A stretch of 64,000 nucleotides of DNA from JACKOB01 sp024234575 (GTDB lineage Bacteria; Pseudomonadota; Gammaproteobacteria; Pseudomonadales; Oleiphilaceae): the NCBI GenBank assembly GCA_051208035.1, contig JBPJFZ010000001.1, forward strand, positions 124,001 through 188,000, given 5' to 3'. The translations under genes and the position numbers were made by a program. The number at the start of each line of letters is the position of its first letter. Positions within the stretch are counted from its first letter, which is position 1. The notes below the pieces were generated by a model. It did no database searches. It was not told the origin of the DNA and saw only the letters and a program-made list of their open reading frames with translations. Below are positions 53,433-61,194 of the stretch, piece by piece.

Positions 53433-56327
53433 CTATAGAACGTGCAATTCCAGCCCTAATGCCTCTAACTCGGCCTGATGTGCTTCGTTTGACACCACAC
53501 CAATGCTCGCTTCCGCTTTTAAATAGGTGGCACAAACACGTTTGAGATCATCCAGTGTAACTGCCAGTACACGTTTGCGGAAATGCTCACGCTGCGCATG
53601 AGTTCTTCCAAAAAGCTCATTGTGAAAAGCAGATTTCGCCTCGCCGGCTGGTGACTTGGGTTTATCAATCTGACTAACAACCCCCAGAATCGATTCTTCT
53701 AACTCTTGATACTCATGATCGTTATTAATTACCCAATCGATAGCTTTATCGAAATCGTTTAATGTTTCGGTCAGCCTTGGGTCTCGATACGAGTAGAAAC
53801 GGAAAGCGGAAATCGCACTATCCTGGCCCGCACCACCACCATAGGCTCCGCCTTGCTCACGAACCGCTCGGTGCAAATAGCCGTTACGCATAAAATGCCC
53901 CAGCACAGACAATGCTGGCGCATCTGCATGCTCAACCGGCACTGTTTTATAAGCTTTAGAGCAGAAGTTAACCTGAGTGGATGTAATCCAGCCATGCTTC
54001 ACTGATTCGCGAATCGCCGGTAATGAGAAACCTTCCTCTACTGCTCCGGTATCTGCACTCCACAACGCCGCAATGGTATCGACGCAGGTATCAAGTGACT
54101 CTGGCTCAGCAACAATTAAGAACTGACGCGCGCTTTTTGCAACTTTTTGGTGGATGGCTGTTAGAGTGTTACACAATTCATTCAACGCTGCCGGATCTTT
54201 AAGCTGATCATCCAGCTTTTTGATAGCAACAATTCCTAATAGCCCGCCTAACTGATAGGACATCTTCGCCGTGGGGCTCATTTTGCTGCAAGCAGCCCCC
54301 ATCGCCAGAGCGTGACCATTTGATGTGACACCTTGTTCGCGCTTTGTGCGGATGTGAGCAACCAACTCTTTAATCCGCTCACTTTCATCAAATCGAACAC
54401 TGGCAAGCACAGACTTTAACAATTCGGTTAAGGGTTTCTGGTTTCTTGCCAGTGCTTTTCCAGATAAGACTAAATAACCCTTTACAGCTTGCTCATCGTC
54501 AATTGCGCCCTTAATTGAGCTATAAGCGGTTATGCCACCAGTCACTGAAGATTGCCAATCCTGCATTTCCAGGTAGTCTTTATCAGCACAACCAAGCTCT
54601 GTCAGACAGTATGTATAGACAGGTAGAACTGATAACTCCGCATCATTTAATGCGGGCAGATCAATCACTAACTGCTGATAAACAAGACCATTAGTACCCT
54701 GCTTATAGGCGGTAATGGGCACATTCTTGGTTAATTTTTGCCCTTTCGATACAAATAGATGGTGCGGTACATCGGCGACTGTAACCTTGGGCAACAAAGT
54801 GTCATCATCCTTACGCAGCTGTCGCTCATTTAACAATGCCGCGCGGTTGACTATTAATTTTTTCTCAGCTTCTGTCAGTGCTTTTTTAATTTCAGCGAGC
54901 TTTGCGATCCTGTTTTGCTCTCGCCTTTTTTCCAGCTGTTTACAGGGTACCAAAGATAGTGTGACTCGGTGTGGATTATCAAGTAATAACTTGCGTACTA
55001 AATTTTTAATAAAATCCGGGTCGGCAATTTTCTGCCGCAGGCTAGCCAACACGGGCTCTAAATCTAACAATTCAATAGGATCACCACCATGTAAGGCCGG
55101 CGATAAGGCACCAAGAATCAACTGCAAGCCATAGGGGTAGCCGTCCCCGGAAACCTCTCGCTGACTTAGCTCAAGTTGATGCAATACAGCTTCAATACGA
55201 TCCAAAGGAACGCCTTCATCAGCAATTTTTTGCAAAGTCGTTAAGACCAGATTTTCAATTTCAATGACTGACTCACTGTCGCAACCTTCAAGCCCACAAA
55301 CGAAAGTCATTTCGCGATTAGAATCTTCAAGACCACATAACGGGCTTGGCGCGTGACCGAGGTCAGAGGTTTCTAGCGCTCGTTGTAACGGTGATGCACT
55401 GTTTTCAAACAGCACATTGGACAACAAATGCGCCTCCAGGTTTTCTTCGAGATTAAACGAATGACCTAACAGCCACCCCATCACAACGTGGGTTTTTCGC
55501 TCTTCGCTCTCGATTTCACTTAAAGGATAGGACTCACGCACCATAACTGGCGAAAAATAACGTTTTTCATCAGGAATACGCGTGTCGATAACCTGCTTAT
55601 CAAATCGCTTAAGTACCTGGTCTTCAAACCGTTTCTGATGCGTATCGGCCGGAATATCACCATAGGTCATGAAGACCGCATTACTTGGATGATAATGCTT
55701 TTTATAGAACGACTTTAGCTGTGCATAGGAAAGGTCTGGAATATGATCTGGTTCGCCTCCACTATTATGGTGATAAGTGGTAGAAGGAAACACGTACTTG
55801 GTGAGTGTTTGCCATAACTGGCTTACGGGAGAACTCATCGCCCCCTTCATTTCGTTATAGACAACGCCCTTGTATACGAGATCGCTTTCAGGGTTGTCTG
55901 GCTCGGCAAATTCGACTCTGTGACCTTCCTGGGCAAAATCAAGCTCATCCAGCTGAGAGAAAAAGACACTATCGAGGTACACATCAAGTAAGTTGTCGAA
56001 ATCCTTTCTGTTTTTACTGGCAAATGGATAGGCGGTCCAATCGCTGCTTGTAAAAGCATTCATAAAAGTATTTAACGAACGCCGGATCATCATAAAAAAT
56101 GGGTCGCGCACCGGATAGCGTTCACTGCCGCACAGCGCAGTATGCTCAAGAATATGAGCGACCCCGGTAGAATCTTTAGGCACCGTGCGCAAAGCTACCA
56201 AAAATACGTTTTCATCATTATTGGCATTAATATGAAGATGCCGCGCACCTGTTTTCTTATGCTCGTATTCTTCAATCTCTACATGCAAAGATTCGATTTC
56301 TTTTTTTCTTATCAGGGTAAACGTCAT
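53433..56327 (-). CDS. M16C-family zinc metallopeptidase (presequence-protease-like)
   Basis: 964 residues. The inverted zinc motif is HILEHTALCGS (HxxEH, about 55-59) with the downstream Glu expected about 70-80 residues later. Four M16 domains in one chain and a helical linker match PreP (presequence protease) and yeast Cym1 type enzymes, which degrade peptides up to about 65 residues. No signal peptide, so it is cytosolic here. Function is probably peptide recycling. It follows mgsA on the same strand, separated by about 97 bp. No gene symbol is well established in bacteria. Confidence 0.9.
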   Translation of the reverse strand: MTFTLIRKKEIESLHVEIEEYEHKKTGARHLHINANNDENVFLVALRTVPKDSTGVAHILEHTALCGSERYPVRDPFFMMIRRSLNTFMNAFTSSDWTAYPFASKNRKDFDNLLDVYLDSVFFSQLDELDFAQEGHRVEFAEPDNPESDLVYKGVVYNEMKGAMSSPVSQLWQTLTKYVFPSTTYHHNSGGEPDHIPDLSYAQLKSFYKKHYHPSNAVFMTYGDIPADTHQKRFEDQVLKRFDKQVIDTRIPDEKRYFSPVMVRESYPLSEIESEERKTHVVMGWLLGHSFNLEENLEAHLLSNVLFENSASPLQRALETSDLGHAPSPLCGLEDSNREMTFVCGLEGCDSESVIEIENLVLTTLQKIADEGVPLDRIEAVLHQLELSQREVSGDGYPYGLQLILGALSPALHGGDPIELLDLEPVLASLRQKIADPDFIKNLVRKLLLDNPHRVTLSLVPCKQLEKRREQNRIAKLAEIKKALTEAEKKLIVNRAALLNERQLRKDDDTLLPKVTVADVPHHLFVSKGQKLTKNVPITAYKQGTNGLVYQQLVIDLPALNDAELSVLPVYTYCLTELGCADKDYLEMQDWQSSVTGGITAYSSIKGAIDDEQAVKGYLVLSGKALARNQKPLTELLKSVLASVRFDESERIKELVAHIRTKREQGVTSNGHALAMGAACSKMSPTAKMSYQLGGLLGIVAIKKLDDQLKDPAALNELCNTLTAIHQKVAKSARQFLIVAEPESLDTCVDTIAALWSADTGAVEEGFSLPAIRESVKHGWITSTQVNFCSKAYKTVPVEHADAPALSVLGHFMRNGYLHRAVREQGGAYGGGAGQDSAISAFRFYSYRDPRLTETLNDFDKAIDWVINNDHEYQELEESILGVVSQIDKPKSPAGEAKSAFHNELFGRTHAQREHFRKRVLAVTLDDLKRVCATYLKAEASIGVVSNEAHQAELEALGLELHVL

Positions 56328-56423
56328 ATCCGTTGGCAGTCTCTCGTTAAAAAATTTATTAATGCGATTTAGTTTACTTAGGTTACAGGCTTCTTGCCAT
56401 GCACTGGCAGCCTAATTCAGGTA

Positions 56424-56915
56424 TTACGAACATTTTTTTTCATCGACGGGGATACCAGTACTTATTTGTCTGGCATTGTGTGCATCAAAGTCTGGCACCA
56501 CCCGCTCGTAACCTTTAAATAAAGGTGACGAAACAAGAAAGTCGGCGCTGCTTTCGTTGCAGGCGATAGGAATATTCCACAATGTCGCCACCCGGAGCAG
56601 TGCCTTAATGTCAGGGTCATGAGACATGGGCTCCAGAGGATCCCAAAAGAAAATAAGAGCATCTATCGACCCTTCGGCGATTTTTGCGCCAATTTGCTGG
56701 TCACCTCCCAACGGCCCACTTTTGACCCGTAATATATCCAACCCTTTACCTAGGCGATCTTCAATCATGCGTCCTGTTGTGCCAGTTGTCACTAAACGTT
56801 TGTTTTGCAGGGGCAGTCGATGCCTGCTCACCCAATCAATCATTTTCAGCTTGCAGTTATCATGTGCAACTAATGCGAGGGTATTAACTTTTGTATGTTC
56901 AGTCACCGATGACAT
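56424..56915 (-). CDS. mgsA: Methylglyoxal synthase
   Basis: 163 residues (E. coli MgsA 152). It converts dihydroxyacetone phosphate to methylglyoxal and phosphate, a bypass of lower glycolysis used when sugar phosphates accumulate. The signature TGTTGRMIED, SGPLGGDQQIGA and LIFFWDPLEPMSHDPDIKALLR segments are intact, including the Asp residues of the active site. GGAAG lies 5 nt before the ATG. Confidence 0.94.
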   Translation of the reverse strand: MSSVTEHTKVNTLALVAHDNCKLKMIDWVSRHRLPLQNKRLVTTGTTGRMIEDRLGKGLDILRVKSGPLGGDQQIGAKIAEGSIDALIFFWDPLEPMSHDPDIKALLRVATLWNIPIACNESSADFLVSSPLFKGYERVVPDFDAHNARQISTGIPVDEKKCS

Positions 56916-57117
56916 AACACTTCCATAATATTCACAATTAATGGTTTAAAATCACGATTTTAAAAGAAATTACGCTTTTAATAGCACTGGTTTATTTATT
57001 GAGTTGAAATAGATAGCTAAACTTAGAAGGTCGCCAGTATCAACTCGAAAGCACAGATTACGCAATATTTTTTGATCTTCAGTTAATGCATGCATCACTT
57101 ATTGAAAGGAAATAACA

Positions 57118-57711
57118 GTGAATCAACAGGATGCGCCTATTAGTGCCATGCAACCCGAAAATGTATCGCTTAATGAGCAATACACCAGGCAGGCTGAGGC
57201 AGAAAGTGGCGATGTAAGCAACAAAACTAAAAAAGCAACTAAACCCAAATCAAAAGAGCGGTTATTAAAGAAAAGGCGATTACCATCAAGTGAGCAAATT
57301 GAAGCCTATTGGGTGGAACGCAAGCGCTACCTCGAAAAAATGAAGCGAATCCCAGAACTAAGAGGAAAGTACTTAAAAGCAATTTCTATTTACATGTTAA
57401 GGCGATTTCTGTGGTCTTTTGGATTTTTCCCGGTATTTCTATCTTTCTGGGTGCCATTGGTGCTTGCCAGATTCAACCCGGTTGCGATGGTGGCAGATAT
57501 GCTTCCCGCGCTTGAACGTTTTGTAAACTCCAACCCGGAGGTGCAAGCATCGACAATAGAGACCATTTTTATTGCCTGGTTTTCGATAGGCTTCATATTT
57601 GCAGTATTCGACTTTGTACTAACACCTTTTAAGTCGCCCTACGAGTATGAGGCAGATGTACATATGCGTGCCTGGGAAGAGCTTCAAAACAGAAACGAGT
57701 CCCAACACTAG
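57118..57711 (+). CDS. Two-transmembrane protein of unknown function
   Basis: 197 residues. A hydrophilic, Lys-rich N-terminus (about 1-90; KKATKPKSKERLLKKRRLP) precedes two transmembrane helices (about 97-117 and 143-165). The C-terminus is charged. No family recognised. GTG start with AAGGAAA 6 nt upstream. It is followed at about 140 bp by the PEGA-MORN gene on the same strand. The basic N-terminal region would be cytoplasmic and could bind nucleic acid or phospholipid head groups; that is speculation. Confidence 0.65.
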   Translation: MNQQDAPISAMQPENVSLNEQYTRQAEAESGDVSNKTKKATKPKSKERLLKKRRLPSSEQIEAYWVERKRYLEKMKRIPELRGKYLKAISIYMLRRFLWSFGFFPVFLSFWVPLVLARFNPVAMVADMLPALERFVNSNPEVQASTIETIFIAWFSIGFIFAVFDFVLTPFKSPYEYEADVHMRAWEELQNRNESQH

Positions 57712-57850
57712 ACCACAGAACTCTACTCTTTAACATACAAAGTGTGACCTTTTTTACAATTAAAGGAAAATCCTTGTAAATCAGTTACATTAATTAAACT
57801 TTGCAGCTAGTATTATTCGATATGGTTGTAAATTAAGAGGTACTACTTGC

Positions 57851-59284
57851 ATGGTCGATGTCAGGCCCTTGCTATTTATAAACGCGCTTTGTTTCATGCT
57901 GCTACTTACTGCTGGCTTTGCGCGCGTTACGACAGACAAACACACTTCGGGCAGTGCTGTTCCACCCGTTTATACGCCTGCAGAAACAACACCGCCCCCT
58001 TCTGCCAAGCAGGATAGCCTAGCGGCGAAGATTACAGCACCCGCAGCCGTTGAAAATATCAGTGATGATAAAATCTTTGCTGATATTTCTCCTGTGCAAA
58101 CCGAGCCAAGTGACAATATTACTGATTCATCTACTATTGAAACTAACGATACCGGCAATATTCAACAGCCAGTCGATACGCAAGCTGAACCGCAACCCCC
58201 AGAGATTGTGACCGCGCCAGTTTTCAATGAAGTAGAAATACCAGAACGACCAGTGGCAGACACCATCGAACCCAGCAAGCCAATTGCGGAGAAAGCAAGT
58301 GTTGGCGCCGCTGTAGCGGTGTATGCTAAAGAGCCGGTATCGCCAAAATCAAACTTGGGCAAGTTAACAATTCGGTCTAATGTTAATGGTGACACCGTTC
58401 TAATAAACGGGAAGCCCTATGGTTCAACGAAACTTGATGTTGAGTTAAAACCAGGTCGCTACGAAATTGAAGTGGCTAAAGCTGGATTTGTTAGCTGGAA
58501 AGGAAACGCCAGCGTGCTCCAGGGGTCAGCTGAGACGCTTATTGCCAGGCTCGAAGAATATACCTCTGTTGAATACGTAAAAGGTAAATGGAAAGGTAAC
58601 GTCGTAACCGGCGAAGGAAGCTATAAAGAGGCTGATGGTACTGAATACGTCGGTTCGTTTGTAAACAAACTGTTTCATGGCGTTGGTGCAATCAAATATC
58701 CGGACGGCACAAAGTATAGTGGCGACTGGTTTGAAGGGAATATGCATGGTGAAGGCTCATTAACCATGGGCAACGGCGACTCTTATGTCGGCAAGTTCAG
58801 AGAGAATCAATTTAATGGTGATGGCACGCTGACAAAGGCAAACGGCGATACCTATTCAGGCTTTTGGGTTAATGGCCAGTTGACCGGAGAAGGCACCCTC
58901 ACCACTAAAGACGGACTATTATATGTCGGTGGTTTCTCCGAAAACCTGTTCCATGGATCCGGGTCGCTGACCTTCCCCGACGGCACACATTACGAAGGCT
59001 CTTTCTCGAATGGCAAATACCATGGCAAAGGAATTGAAATATTTGCCACGGGCAAAAAGTATGAAGGCCAGTTTATGGACGGTCAGTACCATGGCCAGGG
59101 CGAAATATTTAACCCGAATGGCAGTAAAATATCCGGTACGTTTAAATTTGGAAAGCCTTTTGGCAAAGCAATCCTGACCACGCCAGAAGGTGAAATATTT
59201 ACTGCACGCACAACGGAGCCCGGTGTGTGCTATCGTGATAAGAGCTACAGGGCCACGCAATGCCCTCCCATGGAAGGCTGGTAG
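57851..59284 (+). CDS. Exported PEGA plus MORN-repeat protein
   Basis: 477 residues. N-terminal signal peptide or anchor (about 7-24), a Pro/Thr/Glu-rich low-complexity linker (about 28-165), a PEGA-like domain (about 172-240: KLTIRSNVNGDTVLINGKPYG), then seven to eight consecutive 23-residue MORN repeats (about 260-445; consensus YxGxFxxxxxHGxGxLxxxDG). MORN repeats form an elongated beta sheet and are common in eukaryotic junction proteins, less so in exported bacterial ones. No enzyme domain is present. It lies upstream of a tail-anchored response regulator (70 bp). GAGGT lies about 9 nt before the ATG. A role as an extracytoplasmic scaffold is likely; the partner is unknown. Confidence 0.78.
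   Translation: MVDVRPLLFINALCFMLLLTAGFARVTTDKHTSGSAVPPVYTPAETTPPPSAKQDSLAAKITAPAAVENISDDKIFADISPVQTEPSDNITDSSTIETNDTGNIQQPVDTQAEPQPPEIVTAPVFNEVEIPERPVADTIEPSKPIAEKASVGAAVAVYAKEPVSPKSNLGKLTIRSNVNGDTVLINGKPYGSTKLDVELKPGRYEIEVAKAGFVSWKGNASVLQGSAETLIARLEEYTSVEYVKGKWKGNVVTGEGSYKEADGTEYVGSFVNKLFHGVGAIKYPDGTKYSGDWFEGNMHGEGSLTMGNGDSYVGKFRENQFNGDGTLTKANGDTYSGFWVNGQLTGEGTLTTKDGLLYVGGFSENLFHGSGSLTFPDGTHYEGSFSNGKYHGKGIEIFATGKKYEGQFMDGQYHGQGEIFNPNGSKISGTFKFGKPFGKAILTTPEGEIFTARTTEPGVCYRDKSYRATQCPPMEGW
58622..59180 (+). repeat. 69-bp tandem repeats encoding MORN motifs
   Basis: Seven clear and one degenerate copy of a 23-codon unit lie head to tail in the PEGA-MORN gene. They are diverged at DNA level, so recent slippage is not evident; boundaries are approximate. 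Confidence 0.7.
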
Positions 59285-59354
59285 ATTAAGAATTCCGTGT
59301 ATTTATCCGGCTAAACAGAACAAAGGTTGATTAGAAAGGATCTTGAGGTAAAGA

Positions 59355-60422
59355 ATGGTGATTAAAAACGCACTCCTAGTAGATGATTCAAAAGTGGCAC
59401 GTTTTGCTTTAAGCAAGCTGCTTGAGAAAATCAACCTTGATGTCAGCATGGCAGGGTCTGCCGAGGAAGCACTTGATTTCCTTAGCACCCATGACAAGCC
59501 AGATGTGATATTTATGGATCACTTAATGCCAGGCATGAATGGTGTCGAGGCAACAAGAGCCATCAAAAGCAACCCCAGTACAGCGCAAATACCCATCATC
59601 ATGTGTACTTCCAAGAAAACTGAAGAATTTGCGGAAGAAGCCAAAGAATACGGGATTTATAGCATATTAACCAAGCCGCCACAGCCGCAAGGGTTATCTG
59701 AGATTCTTGAAAGCCTAAGCAGCGATGTGCAAACAGGTAACTTGCCTATCCCAACTCTCGATCTTAATGCTGAGCCCGCAACAGATACGGTCAGCACTAT
59801 TGAAAGGGCGCAAGGGGTCGCAGGCTCTGCGGGTGAAAGCAGTATTCCTTTGCCAAGCGATATTATTGAGCAGGTAGCCCACTCTGCAGTAAGAACGCAC
59901 ATCAACACCAGATTGCACGAGCTTCTTAGTAGCCTCTTTGACGAGCAGTATGATCATTTGAAACGACTGGGTGAAGATGCAAGGCACGATCAGGTAAACC
60001 AGTTTAATGAGGCAATTGATAATTTCCGCAACGAACTTAACGAACGCACGAACCAGCTTAAAGATGAGGTCGCCGCCGAAGTCAGTCTGTTTTTAAGTAA
60101 TCAGTTGAATGAGTTCCGCAAGGAGCTTGAAACTGGCGGTTCTAGCGGCGGAATTTCTGCCGAGCAAATGGAAGAGCTAAAGGATCACATGACTTCAGTA
60201 CAATCCATTGACACAGAGTTCTGGCAAACATTACAAACTGAAGCCATACAACAGGCGCACGATATCTCTCGCGAAACAGCAGAAGATATCGCGCAGCGTA
60301 CAATCGATCTTTACGCGCAAAAACAAGGTGCCTCATCCAACAAAGCATATATGGTCGCACTGGCTACCAGTATCGGCGTTTTCGCTGCAGGCATAGCATT
60401 TCTTTCAGGTATGCTTGGATAA
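59355..60422 (+). CDS. Response regulator with a C-terminal membrane anchor
   Basis: 355 residues. Receiver domain at about 4-125 with acidic pocket Asp10/Asp11, phospho-acceptor Asp55 (VIFMDHLMPGMNG), Thr85/Ser86 and Lys107. A linker (about 128-170) and a long helical, probably coiled-coil region (about 175-320) follow, and the protein ends in one transmembrane helix (about 330-351: YMVALATSIGVFAAGIAFLSGML). There is no DNA-binding, GGDEF, EAL or methylesterase output. A membrane-tethered receiver with only a coiled coil suggests signal-controlled assembly at the membrane. No histidine kinase gene is adjacent. GAGG lies 7 nt before the ATG. It is downstream of the PEGA-MORN gene by 70 bp and probably co-transcribed. 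Confidence 0.82.
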   Translation: MVIKNALLVDDSKVARFALSKLLEKINLDVSMAGSAEEALDFLSTHDKPDVIFMDHLMPGMNGVEATRAIKSNPSTAQIPIIMCTSKKTEEFAEEAKEYGIYSILTKPPQPQGLSEILESLSSDVQTGNLPIPTLDLNAEPATDTVSTIERAQGVAGSAGESSIPLPSDIIEQVAHSAVRTHINTRLHELLSSLFDEQYDHLKRLGEDARHDQVNQFNEAIDNFRNELNERTNQLKDEVAAEVSLFLSNQLNEFRKELETGGSSGGISAEQMEELKDHMTSVQSIDTEFWQTLQTEAIQQAHDISRETAEDIAQRTIDLYAQKQGASSNKAYMVALATSIGVFAAGIAFLSGMLG

Positions 60423-60436
60423 GATTATTAGCATTA

Positions 60437-60469
60437 CTTAGGCAGAAGTTGCACAAGCTTTTGCCTAAG
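60437..60469 (+). terminator. Terminator-like hairpin after the response-regulator gene
   Basis: A 12-bp stem CTTAGGCAGAAG/CTTTTGCCTAAG with one wobble and a 9-nt loop lies 15 bp past the stop. The tail is CCCCCTTCTC, not a clean T tract, so termination may be partial. Confidence 0.45.
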
Positions 60470-60569
60470 CCCCCTTCTCATGATAAAAACTCTTACAGCC
60501 TCAGATCACCTTACAACTCACAGACACATTCACGCTTACCGCTGAAAAAGCCATCAAAAATGAGGTGTT

Positions 60570-61175
60570 ATGAGGAAGCCAACAAAGCAAAGCAACCCAT
60601 TAGGAACCAGTAAGTTCTCAAAGCTGGTTCGAAAGCTTTCAACGCGTGCAGCCGTAGCCATCGTTATCACAACAAAAACTGAAAAGCCTGAGGTTTTGCT
60701 TATCAAACGAGCAATCCGAGATGGGGACCCCTGGAGTGGTGATATTGCGTTTCCGGGCGGTAAACAACAAACCGAAGATCGAAACACCTGCCAAACAGCC
60801 CTAAGAGAGCTTTTTGAAGAAACAGGTATCACCCCGACCAATACAACCCCGACGTATCGTCTGCCTGACAAACTAACTCGATTACATCACGCTCCGCTGC
60901 CAATGACGATCTCACCCTGGATATTTGAAACAGACTCTCCGCAGACCGCTAAACTCAATCATGAATCAACTGATTTTCTTTGGCTGCCACTCGCAGAATT
61001 CTTAAGAGAAGACGCACAATCAACGTTAAAATGGAAAACAAGATTAGGTACTTTTACGATGCCAACTCTGGAAGTAGATGAACATCGAATTTGGGGAATT
61101 ACACTGTCTATCATTCACGGAATGATTAAAAATAAAGAACTCTTCGATAAATATTTTGCAGACCCGAAAAAATAA
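60570..61175 (+). CDS. Nudix hydrolase, CoA pyrophosphatase-like (NudL)
   Basis: 201 residues. The Nudix segment AFPGGKQQTEDRNTCQTALRELFEETGI (about 67-94) carries the REx2EE metal-binding core; the spacing before it follows the CoA-pyrophosphatase subgroup, including DxxxxxTALRE. Upstream TRAAVAIVITTKTEKPEVLLIKRA fits the same family. Such enzymes split CoA and acyl-CoA into phosphopantetheine and 3',5'-ADP. GAGGTG lies just before the ATG. It is convergent with the last gene of the window (20 bp between stops). Confidence 0.82.
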   Translation: MRKPTKQSNPLGTSKFSKLVRKLSTRAAVAIVITTKTEKPEVLLIKRAIRDGDPWSGDIAFPGGKQQTEDRNTCQTALRELFEETGITPTNTTPTYRLPDKLTRLHHAPLPMTISPWIFETDSPQTAKLNHESTDFLWLPLAEFLREDAQSTLKWKTRLGTFTMPTLEVDEHRIWGITLSIIHGMIKNKELFDKYFADPKK

Positions 61176-61194
61176 ATAATCGCAAACACGAACA

